A DNA stretch of 34,209 nucleotides, from positions 1-34,209 of the forward strand of contig JAKQNP010000018.1 of the NCBI GenBank assembly GCA_029565675.1. Reading direction: 5' to 3'. This stretch comes from a bacterium. GTDB lineage: Bacteria; Zhuqueibacterota; Zhuqueibacteria; Residuimicrobiales; Oceaniaggregativiventaceae. Positions within the stretch are counted from its first letter, which is position 1. Each line of letters starts with the position of its first letter. Position numbers and translations under genes: made by a program. Below are positions 8,723-17,600 of this stretch, piece after piece. The notes under the pieces were generated by a model, which worked only from the letters and a program-made list of their open reading frames with translations, was not told the origin of the DNA and did no database searches.

Positions 8723-8852
8723 TAGCTTTCCGCAGCCCAACCCGGTCTCCCCCGCAGTTTCGGCGCATGCTCCTGTTTGATGATCAGAAAATCCCGCGTC
8801 TTTCTCCCGAGGAAAAAATCGCTCATTTTGATCCGACAGTCCGCTTATTTGG

Positions 8853-8881
8853 TTGAATTATTGCTTCAGAAATCATAACTT
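8853..8881 (+). promoter_or_regulatory. Candidate promoter of the dehydrogenase gene
   Basis: TTGAAT (8853-8858) and TAACTT (8876-8881) are spaced by 17 bp. They lie about 120 nt upstream of the ATG at 9003, in a 366-nt gene-free stretch (8637-9002) between divergent genes. The -10 match is weak. No other element is evident in that stretch. Confidence 0.4.
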
Positions 8882-9002
8882 GGCATGGCCCACTTTTGCC
8901 CGGCGGAACGATCGGCAAGGGCGGAGCTGCGATCGCTGTCGCCGATTCTTTTCTGATGCGCCCTATCTCGGTCGCCAACCATTACGATGCGGAGGATCAC
9001 CT

Positions 9003-10088
9003 ATGCCGATTACCATCGATCATGCTCGCTTGCTCGATTTTGTGCAAGCCGTTTTTGCCAGTTATGAACTCGATCCTGGCGATGCGCACCTCTGTGCCGA
9101 TAACCTCGTGGCAGCGGACATGCGCGGCATCCCTTCACACGGCGTCGCCCGCCTTAAACGCTACACAGACGGCATCGCTGACGGTCTGATTTTTCCAATG
9201 AATCGCCCGCTGATCGTCACCCAGAGCGTCTCCTCGGCAGCAGTCGATGGTCAGGCTGGATTGGGACAGATTGTCGCCGCTTTTGCCACCCGTTTGGCGA
9301 TCGAAAAAGCGCAACAAACGGGTGTCGGGGTGGTTACAGTGCGCAACAGCAACCACTATGGCATCGCCGGCTATTATGCACAGATGATGCTCGATCAGGG
9401 TTTGTTGGGCGTATCGATGACCAATTCGGCGCCGCTGGTGGTACCCACCTTTGGCAAAGAGATGGTGATCGGCACCAATCCCATCAGCCTGGCGGCGCCG
9501 GCGCGCCGGCATCGGCCGTTTTTTCTCGATATGGCCACATCCGTCGTTCCCCGCGGCAAACTGGAGGTCTATAACCGCGAAAACAAATCCCTGCCCACCG
9601 GCTGGGCAGTAGGTACCGACGGCAAGGAGTGCACCGATGCATCCGTGGTGCTCGACAACATGACCAAACGCGCCGGCGGCGGCATTCTGCCGCTCGGCGG
9701 TGAGGGAGAACTCTACAGCGGCTACAAAGGCTATGGACTGGCCGTGCTGGTGGATATCCTCAGCGGCGTGCTCTCCGGCGGCAGTTATACCGACCGAGTC
9801 TATGCGAAAAAAGACGGCAAGAACCTGCCGCCGGACGTGGGACACTTTTTCATGGCCCTCAAAATCGAGGCTTTTATCCCGCGCGACGTTTTTCTGGATA
9901 AAATGGACGATCTGATCGATTCTTTGACCCAATCAGCCAAAGCAGAGGGACAAAATCGCATCTATATCCACGGCGAAAAGGAATACGAACGCTTCGAGCG
10001 CTATAAAAAGGAAGGCATTCCCCTGCAGGAGAAAGTCTATGCCACGCTGAAAGAAATCGCCCGCGACCGCGGCCTGGCCTTTGAGTGA
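9003..10088 (+). CDS. LDH2/MDH2-type NAD(P)-dependent oxidoreductase (malate/lactate dehydrogenase-like)
   Basis: This 361-residue protein belongs to the LDH2/MDH2 oxidoreductase family, whose members reduce or oxidise 2-keto/2-hydroxy acids and related substrates (malate, ureidoglycolate, sulfolactate, delta1-piperideine-2-carboxylate). The exact substrate cannot be read from the sequence. Family blocks are ADMRGIPSHGVARL near residue 40, VRNSNHYGIAGYYA near 115 with the catalytic-site histidine, GTNPISLAAPA, FFLDMATSVVPRGKLEVY and GYKGYGLAVLVDILSGVLSGG. The frame is open 50 codons further upstream, but ATG at 9003 has a GGAGG Shine-Dalgarno and begins exactly where the family does. A charged C-terminal tail (EKEYERFERYKKEGIPL) completes the normal length. 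It stands alone, 100 nt before the patatin gene. Confidence 0.92.
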   Translation: MPITIDHARLLDFVQAVFASYELDPGDAHLCADNLVAADMRGIPSHGVARLKRYTDGIADGLIFPMNRPLIVTQSVSSAAVDGQAGLGQIVAAFATRLAIEKAQQTGVGVVTVRNSNHYGIAGYYAQMMLDQGLLGVSMTNSAPLVVPTFGKEMVIGTNPISLAAPARRHRPFFLDMATSVVPRGKLEVYNRENKSLPTGWAVGTDGKECTDASVVLDNMTKRAGGGILPLGGEGELYSGYKGYGLAVLVDILSGVLSGGSYTDRVYAKKDGKNLPPDVGHFFMALKIEAFIPRDVFLDKMDDLIDSLTQSAKAEGQNRIYIHGEKEYERFERYKKEGIPLQEKVYATLKEIARDRGLAFE

Positions 10089-10188
10089 TCCCGCTGTGAT
10101 CTGCAGTTGTGCGCGAATGGAATCCGGGTTCGAACAGAAATGCGTTCCCGGCAAAAATCGAACACGATGCATTTTAAGCGGTACTTAG

Positions 10189-12663
10189 ATGAGCACGAAA
10201 AACATGACCCTCTCTTTCCGATTGAAAAATCGCATTCGGGGATCGCGACTCGAGATTCACTGCATTCTTTTATTTTTTCTCCTATCGGCTCAGCTCTTTG
10301 CTCTGGAATCAGAGCAGGAAAACCGTCCGACAGTCGGACTCGTCCTGTCAGGCGGCGGAGCCAAGGGGTTCGCCCACGTCGGGGTGATCAAAACGCTCGA
10401 TTCCCTGCAAATTCCGATCGACTATATCGCCGGCACCAGCATGGGCGGTATCATCGGCGCACTCCATGCAGTCGGTTATTCCGGAGTGGAATTGGAAAAA
10501 ATCGCCCATCAGACCGATTGGCTGGAGATATTTTCCGATATGCCGTCCCGCCGCACTATGCCCTTTTTGCAAAAAAGGGACGTCGGTCGATATCAGGTCG
10601 AGTTCGGCCTGCAAGGCCTGCTGCCGCAGCCGCGCAGCGGTCTGATTTTTGGCCAAAAAATCGCTCTGCTCTTCAACAGCCTCACCTTTCCGTTCGAACG
10701 CACGAACCGCTTCGATGACCTGCCGATCCCTTTCCGCTGCGTTGCCGTGGATCTGGTCACCGGCAATGAGGTGGTGCTCGACTCTGGCTCTCTGGCGCTG
10801 GCCATGCGCGCCACCATGTCCATTCCCACCGTATTCAGTCCGGTGGAATGGGGTGACTCGCTCCTGGTGGACGGCGGACTGCTGAACAATCTGCCCGTCG
10901 ACGTGATCAAAGCGATGGGTGCTGACATCGTCATCGCTGTGGACGTCGCTTCAGACCTCAAACCGCGGGAAAAGCTCAACAGCGGTTTCGTCGTGCTGCA
11001 GCAGACTTTAGCCATTTTCGACCGTATTCGATGGGCGCAAAACCGCGACCAGAGCGATCTTTACATTCATCCTGATCTTGCCGATTTCACGGTTGCGGAT
11101 TTTAACGCCGAAAAAATTGAGCGAATGATGAAGCTCGGTGAAGAGGCGGCACAAAGCAAAATCCCCGAATTGTTGGAATTGCAAAGGCGCCACAACCTCT
11201 ATCGCGCCGAGAGCAAAAATGAACGGCTGCAAATCTCGTCCGCCGCCGTGGTGCAGTCGATCGCCGTCAACGGCAACACCTCTATCCCAGCCGATTTGAT
11301 CCTGCAAAACCTGGCCATCGCACCGGGTGACACCTTTTCCACGGCAGCCCTCAGCGATGCGGTGGCCGCCTTGAAAGCAGGAGGGCAATTTTCTGCAGTC
11401 CATTATGAGCTGACGCCTGTTGATGAAAATGGAATCAAGATTTCGCTGTACGTGCGCGAGGTCGAATCTCCGCAGATTTATGGGATTTCAATTTCGGGCA
11501 ACCAATCCCTTCCGTTCAGTTTCATCTATCGGCTGATCGGCCTCTCTCCCGGCGAACGGTTGAATGTTCAGGAACTCAATGCCCGGCTGATGGAGGTCTA
11601 TGCCCTCGGCTATTTCGAAACCCTGCTCTATGAAATATCGCCGATCGACACCAACCGCATCAACATGCATTTTTTCGTCAAGGAACTGCCGATTCGGCGT
11701 CTGCGAATGGGTATCCGCTACGATGACCACCACAAACTGGTGGGCAGCATCGGCTTGCTCGGCACCAATATTTTTCTGCCCGGTCTTCGCATGGAAAGCG
11801 ATCTGCAGTTCGCCGGGTTGACCCGCATCAGCACACGGATTTCCTATCCCTCGCGATATATGGCCTGGCCGGTATATCCCTATCTCCACTCGCAATTTAA
11901 AGAGTTGCCTACCTATCTCTATGACCTTGGCGGGAATAAAATCGTCCGCTACGGCGATCGTTCGCTTCAGGCAGGCATTGGATTGGCGATCCAGGTGGGC
12001 CGAGGTGTGAACGGAGAGGCTGAAATCCGCCAGGAGTGGATGGATATCAAGACGGCAATCGGTCTTGATGACCCGTCGCTGTTGGGGTTGCGAAAAGCCA
12101 GATTGCGTCAGTTTCATGCACAAGTTGTCTGCGATAACCTCGACGACACCTGGAACCCCCGCGATGGCCTTCTGCTGACTGCGGTGCACGAACAAAGCTG
12201 GAAAAAATTGGGTTCAGACCTCGCCTATCGATTCAGCTCGGCCAGCTTCGACATCTACCGGACCCTGGGGCGGCGCCACACCTGGCACTTTGGGTTGCTG
12301 GTTGGAAACGGCAAAAATCAACCGGTCTACAAGTTTTTCAACCTCGGCCATCCGAGTTATTTTCTCGGCACCGACTACGATCAGCTCCTGGCCAGGAGCG
12401 TCTCCCTGGTGCGCCTTGATTACAAAGTTCGCGTTCGTCCCAACATCTTCATCACGTTGACCGGAAACACCTGTCCAGCGATGACCAGCAGCTTGCGAGG
12501 TTACGAGTACCGATCGCACTGGGTAAACGGCATCGGACTGAGCCTCAAACTGATCTCTCCGGTTGGGCCGATCGATCTCTATGTCGCCCGCGGCGAGGCA
12601 TCGCCTTTTTCTCCCGGGCGCAAACAAAACAAATTCTTCCTGACCATCGGCCATCGCTTTTAA
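10189..12663 (+). CDS. Patatin-like phospholipase fused to POTRA and Omp85-type beta-barrel
   Basis: This 824-residue protein is predicted to be secreted to the outer membrane. A long basic N-region and hydrophobic stretch (residues about 23-38) form the signal sequence. Residues 47-310 are a patatin domain with oxyanion loop GGGAKG (55-60), nucleophile S84 in GTSMG, and catalytic D228 in LLVDGG. Residues about 351-505 look like two POTRA domains (VVQSIAVNGNTSIPADLILQ and PQIYGISISGNQSLPFSFIY). The rest is a beta-rich barrel ending FFLTIGHRF, a terminal-phenylalanine beta-signal. The architecture resembles type Vd (PlpD-like) proteins, in which a lipolytic patatin passenger is linked to a 16-strand barrel. 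A second in-frame ATG at codon 6 is an alternative start, because the Shine-Dalgarno for the first is weak. Confidence 0.9.
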   Translation: MSTKNMTLSFRLKNRIRGSRLEIHCILLFFLLSAQLFALESEQENRPTVGLVLSGGGAKGFAHVGVIKTLDSLQIPIDYIAGTSMGGIIGALHAVGYSGVELEKIAHQTDWLEIFSDMPSRRTMPFLQKRDVGRYQVEFGLQGLLPQPRSGLIFGQKIALLFNSLTFPFERTNRFDDLPIPFRCVAVDLVTGNEVVLDSGSLALAMRATMSIPTVFSPVEWGDSLLVDGGLLNNLPVDVIKAMGADIVIAVDVASDLKPREKLNSGFVVLQQTLAIFDRIRWAQNRDQSDLYIHPDLADFTVADFNAEKIERMMKLGEEAAQSKIPELLELQRRHNLYRAESKNERLQISSAAVVQSIAVNGNTSIPADLILQNLAIAPGDTFSTAALSDAVAALKAGGQFSAVHYELTPVDENGIKISLYVREVESPQIYGISISGNQSLPFSFIYRLIGLSPGERLNVQELNARLMEVYALGYFETLLYEISPIDTNRINMHFFVKELPIRRLRMGIRYDDHHKLVGSIGLLGTNIFLPGLRMESDLQFAGLTRISTRISYPSRYMAWPVYPYLHSQFKELPTYLYDLGGNKIVRYGDRSLQAGIGLAIQVGRGVNGEAEIRQEWMDIKTAIGLDDPSLLGLRKARLRQFHAQVVCDNLDDTWNPRDGLLLTAVHEQSWKKLGSDLAYRFSSASFDIYRTLGRRHTWHFGLLVGNGKNQPVYKFFNLGHPSYFLGTDYDQLLARSVSLVRLDYKVRVRPNIFITLTGNTCPAMTSSLRGYEYRSHWVNGIGLSLKLISPVGPIDLYVARGEASPFSPGRKQNKFFLTIGHRF

Positions 12664-12848
12664 TCGCCAACTCGGAAATGCGGCAAGTTGTTTACGCAAA
12701 CCCGAATTATGACCGTACATTTAGCCAGCACCGCCATGGAACGGCAAATCCGGATCATCGGCTCAACTCTATCCATCGCGCCCTAGCGACAACCCTTTTT
12801 TTATTTGTTGCGGATATCCGGTTCCGTTCGATCACCTGTTGTCAACAC

Positions 12849-12895
12849 CGACTTTCAGCCATCGTTTTGCCTGAAAGTCGATGGGTCGTTTTTTT
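12849..12895 (+). terminator. Probable terminator between patatin gene and the surface-protein cluster
   Basis: Arms CGACTTTCAG (12849-12858) and CTGAAAGTCG (12871-12880) form a perfect 10-bp stem with a 12-nt loop. A run of seven T (12889-12895) follows after 8 nt, a longer distance than ideal. A second, weaker hairpin plus T-run (TCGC/GCGA then T at 12793-12799) lies upstream. The 285-nt gap 12664-12948 holds no gene. Confidence 0.5.
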
Positions 12896-12948
12896 ATTGC
12901 AGTCGGTTAGTGCTTGAAGAGATGCAACTTTTGCCAAAGGGGCACCAA

Positions 12949-13749
12949 ATGAGAAAATTTTTCCTTTCCGATGCCGCTGCTGTAGGTTTTATCTATTTGC
13001 TAATTCCCTATCTGTTGTTGGCGCCGATTGCAAACCTGACGGCTGCACCGATTATTTCGCACCGGCCGGTGAAAATGGCCAAAAAAGCGCAGCCGCTGAA
13101 CATCATCGCCCACATCGCCAGCGACGCAGAAATTGAATCGACGTATCTGCATTTGCGCTACGACGGCCGTTCCACCAAGGGAAAATTGCCGCGCCTGCAG
13201 ACCGCAGGTGATGTCCCCGTGCAGGTCAGGGTGACGGATGATCGGATCGCGCTTTTGAGTGCTGCCGACCGCAGCAGCCGCCAGACCGGCGTGGTCGAAG
13301 GCGGCACAATTGTCTATGTAACCGCTGTGCGCAACGGTTTTTATCGCGTCTATGTTCCAAACGGCGAAAGCGGCTATTTGCCTGCTTCCGGCGTGCAAAT
13401 CCTCTCCAGCGGTCACCGCTTCGGTGCTGCAGTTCCTGCATCCATTACCGCGGCGCAGGAATTTGCTTATCGAATTCAAGTCATCGATCGCAATGGCCAG
13501 AGCGCGGAAACCGAGTGGACCCCTGTGCGTCTGGTCAGCGCCGAAGACATCGCCTTGATGCAAAGCGGCAAAACCCCCTCTGCTGCCCTCACTGCGGCGT
13601 CCCCCAGCGGTGCAGGAACGCCCTTTTACCGCAAGGCGCTGTTTTGGATCTTTCTCGCCGCGACCGCTGGCGGAATCATCTATTTTCTCAGCCAACAAGA
13701 GGAATCCGCCGAGCAATCCGATGTCGATGTCATCGTCGAATGGAATTGA
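12949..13749 (+). CDS. Envelope protein with SH3b domain inside an Ig-like domain and a C-terminal membrane helix
   Basis: I do not recognise a named family. The 266-residue protein has an N-terminal signal or anchor (residues about 12-33). Residues about 35-85 (PLNIIAHIASDAEIESTYLHL) and 155-195 (AAVPASITAAQEFAYRIQVIDRNG) look like the two halves of one Ig/FnIII-like domain of the kind that ends in 'Y.I.A.D..G..A'. Between them, residues 88-153 resemble a bacterial SH3 domain (VQVRVTDDRIALLSAAD, GGTIVYVTAVRNGFYRVYVPNGESGYL). Residues about 230-248 (ALFWIFLAATAGGIIYFL) form a membrane helix followed by an acidic tail. The start has AAAGG upstream; an ATG 9 codons earlier (12922) is possible. 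It leads the cluster with the cohesin lipoprotein (31 nt downstream). Confidence 0.75.
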   Translation: MRKFFLSDAAAVGFIYLLIPYLLLAPIANLTAAPIISHRPVKMAKKAQPLNIIAHIASDAEIESTYLHLRYDGRSTKGKLPRLQTAGDVPVQVRVTDDRIALLSAADRSSRQTGVVEGGTIVYVTAVRNGFYRVYVPNGESGYLPASGVQILSSGHRFGAAVPASITAAQEFAYRIQVIDRNGQSAETEWTPVRLVSAEDIALMQSGKTPSAALTAASPSGAGTPFYRKALFWIFLAATAGGIIYFLSQQEESAEQSDVDVIVEWN

Positions 13750-13780
13750 AAACCGCCAATCCGAGAAGCGAGGATAACCT

Positions 13781-14605
13781 ATGCAAAAGCATCTGTTGAT
13801 TAGTGCATGCCTATTTTTGACAACCCTGGCCTGCCAATCCCTTGCGCCGACCGAACCGCACGGTGGAGATGTGATCACCGTGCAGACCGCACTGGATTTG
13901 ACAGCAGCCGGATTGTCGACCACCGGCCTCTCGAGATTGGCGCTTGAGGTCAGCGCCAGCGACATGGACACCGTGCGCACCGATTTGACCCTCAGCGACG
14001 GATATGCCCGCGCCAGTCTCAAGGTGCCGGCCGGTAAAAACAGAACATTTACTGCCCTGGGTTACCGGCAGAGCGATTTGGTTCTGCGCGGTTCCACCAC
14101 CAAAGATCTGCAAAAGGGCAAAGAAGTCAAGGTCGAAATCGAGTTTGACTATTTGTTGCCCACCGTGATCCTCTCCCCGCCCCGGTTAACCGTCGCCGCC
14201 GACTCGCAGTTTACCCTCTATCTGGCAGCGCGGCAGATGCAAAAATTGGCCGCCTTTGGCGCCCGCCTTACCTTTGATCCAACCCGATTGCGGGTGGAAG
14301 AGTTGGGACGTGAAAACGCGTTTTTAACCTCCCAGGGCGGCAGCATCACCCAGATGCAGTTCAGCCGCAACAATACGCTTGGCCAGGTCGACGTGGTTCT
14401 GGGTGTTTTCCCGGCAGCCAAAGCAGTCAGCGGCACCGGCAATATCGCCCGCGTTGTGTTCAAGGCGCTGCAAAACGGGCCGACCTCCATCGAATTGCAT
14501 CTCGATAAAAACACCCATGCCGACCTGGGGCTGTATGACGACCAGGCGCATGTGATTGAGGTGCTGGCGCTCTCATGCGCAGTTACCGTCACCAGTGCAC
14601 CCTAA
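13781..14605 (+). CDS. Cohesin-domain lipoprotein
   Basis: This 274-residue protein starts with a lipoprotein signal (MQKHLLISACLFLTTLACQS), with the likely lipidated cysteine at residue 18. Residues about 30-123 form a beta-rich domain (ARASLKVPAGKNRTFTALGY, then KGKEVKVEIEFDY). Residues about 126-270 look like a cohesin fold: VILSPPRLTVAADSQFTLYL, AFGARLTFDPTRLRVEEL, the VDVVLGVFP strand and GTGNIARVVFKAL. Cohesins bind dockerins, and the next gene encodes a dockerin-like module, so this may be its surface anchor; that pairing is inference. The ATG is preceded by GAGG. It lies 31 nt after the SH3b protein and 45 nt before the giant protein. Confidence 0.83.
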   Translation: MQKHLLISACLFLTTLACQSLAPTEPHGGDVITVQTALDLTAAGLSTTGLSRLALEVSASDMDTVRTDLTLSDGYARASLKVPAGKNRTFTALGYRQSDLVLRGSTTKDLQKGKEVKVEIEFDYLLPTVILSPPRLTVAADSQFTLYLAARQMQKLAAFGARLTFDPTRLRVEELGRENAFLTSQGGSITQMQFSRNNTLGQVDVVLGVFPAAKAVSGTGNIARVVFKALQNGPTSIELHLDKNTHADLGLYDDQAHVIEVLALSCAVTVTSAP

Positions 14606-14650
14606 TTTCGTCGGAGCAAAAGATTGTTGACCTTATCCAGAGGATCACAG

Positions 14651-17600
14651 ATGAATAAAGTCATTCACTTCGGACTTGCATTGGTACTGGCGCTGAGCGC
14701 TGAATTATCCGCGGCTTATCTGAATGCAATCGGTGCCGCGGATTCGCTCAATATGTGGGTAGCCGGCAACGGATCGACCCTTATCAAGACCAATGACGGC
14801 GGCAAAACGTGGCAACAGATCAAAACAGCCCCCGATAACAGCTATGAAGACATCTATGTCCGCAACGCCCAATCAATTGTCACTGCCGGGATGACCAAAC
14901 ACAACCCCAACGATCCCAATGCCACCCCCTATTCGATCTATTTTTTGGTCAACGAGACCACCGACGACGGTAAAAATTGGACGGAATCGATAGGCGGAGA
15001 TGGCAAGTATGTCTATTGCAAAGCGATTTCCGGAACCTGGAATCAAGAGGAAAACAGGGAAGTTCTGGTCGCCGCCTTGAACGTCGGCAGCCTGGTCTAT
15101 TCCGCAGGCACCAAAGGCGGATTCCAACAATGGACGCCAGCCTATGAAAAGATCGGTCACGCGATCCAGGATGTGCACCTGCTCGGCAACTACGGATGGG
15201 CAGTTGGAGATCGCGGCCTTTTGCTTAAATCCTATGATTATGGTAAAAATTGGTACGCCAAAAAAAGCCAGGTCACCAGTGATGTTGTGGCCCTGCATTT
15301 TGCTGATATCGATCACGGCTGGGCGGTCACTTTTGGCGGCGAAGTGATTTCGACCGTCGATGCGGGCGAAACCTGGAGCGTGCAAAAAATCGATGACGAT
15401 CTGCTGACCGGGGTGCATTTTTGTGATGCGCAGAACGGTATCGTTGTCGGCGCCAACGGCCAGGTCTACCACACCGTCGACGGCGGACAGATCTGGCAGA
15501 AAATTGATCTCAACCTCACCACCTGGGTGGGTTTTTTCGATGTGGTGATGCTGCATCCGGGCAAAGCCTGGGCAGTGGGTCCCGATGATGTGGTGATGCC
15601 GATCTTTTTGGCTGGCAATTCGCTTCCTGCTGTCGATCCGCAAACCATTTCCGCAATTTGGGGACCGCCGGATCAGCTGAATGTCTGGCAAACCTTTACC
15701 GTTCCGCTTACCGCTTCAACTTTTGGCGTCGATGACGCCACCTTTGCCGGCGTGCTGGCCAACGTCAGCAAAATCCGTTTTCGCACCGAGATGATGGATG
15801 GCGCCGACACCGGCAAGCTCGACTCGGTGCGCATCGGCAACCGTTTTTTCAGCGATTTCCGCCTCGGCCAGGACGACTGGGCTGCCGAGGGCGACGGCAC
15901 CATGACCTGGATCAACAGCGGCGGCGCGGACGGCAACGGCTTTATCCAGATCTCTGACTGGGCTTCCGGCGATTGGCATTGGGCTGTGGCTCCCCCGGCC
16001 TGGAGCGGCGACTGGACCGGGCTGATCGGCCAGAATATCACCTTTGCCTATCAAACCGACAACTGGTGCTGCGGCTATACCGGCGCCATCGAAATCAGCA
16101 ACGAACCGATCAACCGGCTGCTGCTGACCACGCCGCGCTGGACCCTGCCGCCCGGATCGAGCGAGCAACTGACCCTCAGACTCTCCAACGCTTTGGCAGA
16201 GAATCTGGCCATTCAGCTCGATTCCTCCAATCCGGCCAGTTTCACCGTCGAGGCGAGTGCAACCATTCCCGCCGGGCAAACCAGCACCAACGTGACCGTT
16301 GCCACACCTTCTGACGCAGTGGACGGCAGCTTTTCGGTGATCACCGCCTCCGCCGCCGGTTTTCCGGCTGCTCGGCTCACGCTGACCATCGACCAGGCTG
16401 CTGCCGAGAATATCATTGCACCGAATGCCACCTATAACGGCACCCTCGCCGGTCAGGTCAGGGTTTATTATGCCGTACCCGTGACAGCCGATGGCAATCT
16501 CAGCGTCACCCTGACACCTACCCAGAGCGCCAATATCCAACTCATGCTCTGCACCCCGGAGAAAATTGAGATCATCAGATCCGACTCCTGGGGAAATCCG
16601 CTGACCTTGAACGTCAACGGCCTCAAACCCGACACCTACTTTATTTCCCTTTGGGGATATTATGCCGGAGACAGCAAAATCGCCTTTTCGTTAAAAACCC
16701 AATTTGCCGTCGCAGCTCTGCAAAACGACGTCGAGCCAAACGACACTTTTACCGCGGCTAAAATTTTGTCTCTAAACAATCAGGTGACAGGACACATCGG
16801 CTACGACGGACGCTGGACAGGCAATCCCGCCGACCTGGTCGATTGGTGGCAAATCACCACGGTCCAGGATGGGGCTTTGACCGTCACCCTCAGCCAGATC
16901 GAGGATGACAATCTGCAGCTCGCCATCTACCGACCGGACGGCAGCACGGAAATGATTCGACAGGATACGTGGGGCGATACCACCAGTCTGACCATCAACA
17001 ACGTCAGAAACGGCACCTTTTTTGTGCGCGTCTATCGATATTCGACCAATTTTACACCGTATACCCTGCAGAATACCTTTGCACCTGCAGCCAGCGACAA
17101 CGATCCGGAACCAAACGACTCTGTCGCGACGGCCTCCGAACTCGTCCTGGCGAAAACAGTCACCGGCCATCTCGGCTATGACGGATACAGAGAATTGCTA
17201 GGCAAGGATACGGTTGACTGGTGGCATTTCACCCTGTCAGAAACCAAAGACCTGAAAATCAAACTCACCCAGAATGCCGCGGCCAACCTGAGAATGCAGT
17301 TATATAAAGCCGACGGCGTCACGGTTGTTCACAACGGCAGCGACACCTGGGGCGCCGGCTACGAAATGAACGTCGCCAATGCCGCTGCGGCGAAATACTA
17401 TCTGCGCATCATGACGTATGGGATTCATGATTCCTACTCGCTCACCATAGGGGCGCCCACCACCGAGCCGCAGACCCTTTCCGCGGACTGGGGACCGCCG
17501 GATCAGATGAACACCTGGCAGACCTTTACCATTCCGCTCACCGCTTCGACTTTTGGCGTTGACGACGCCACGTTTGCCGGCGTGCTGGCAGGTGTCAGCA

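Noticed and set aside
8853-9002. N-terminal extension of the dehydrogenase from the upstream open frame
   Set aside because: The family begins at the ATG at 9003, which has a good ribosome-binding site; the upstream residues are cysteine- and arginine-rich with no family similarity, and the predicted promoter lies inside that stretch.
13000-14022. A 340-codon minus-strand frame across the SH3b and cohesin lipoprotein genes
   Set aside because: It spans two real genes and their junction, and neither signal nor domain is visible in its product.
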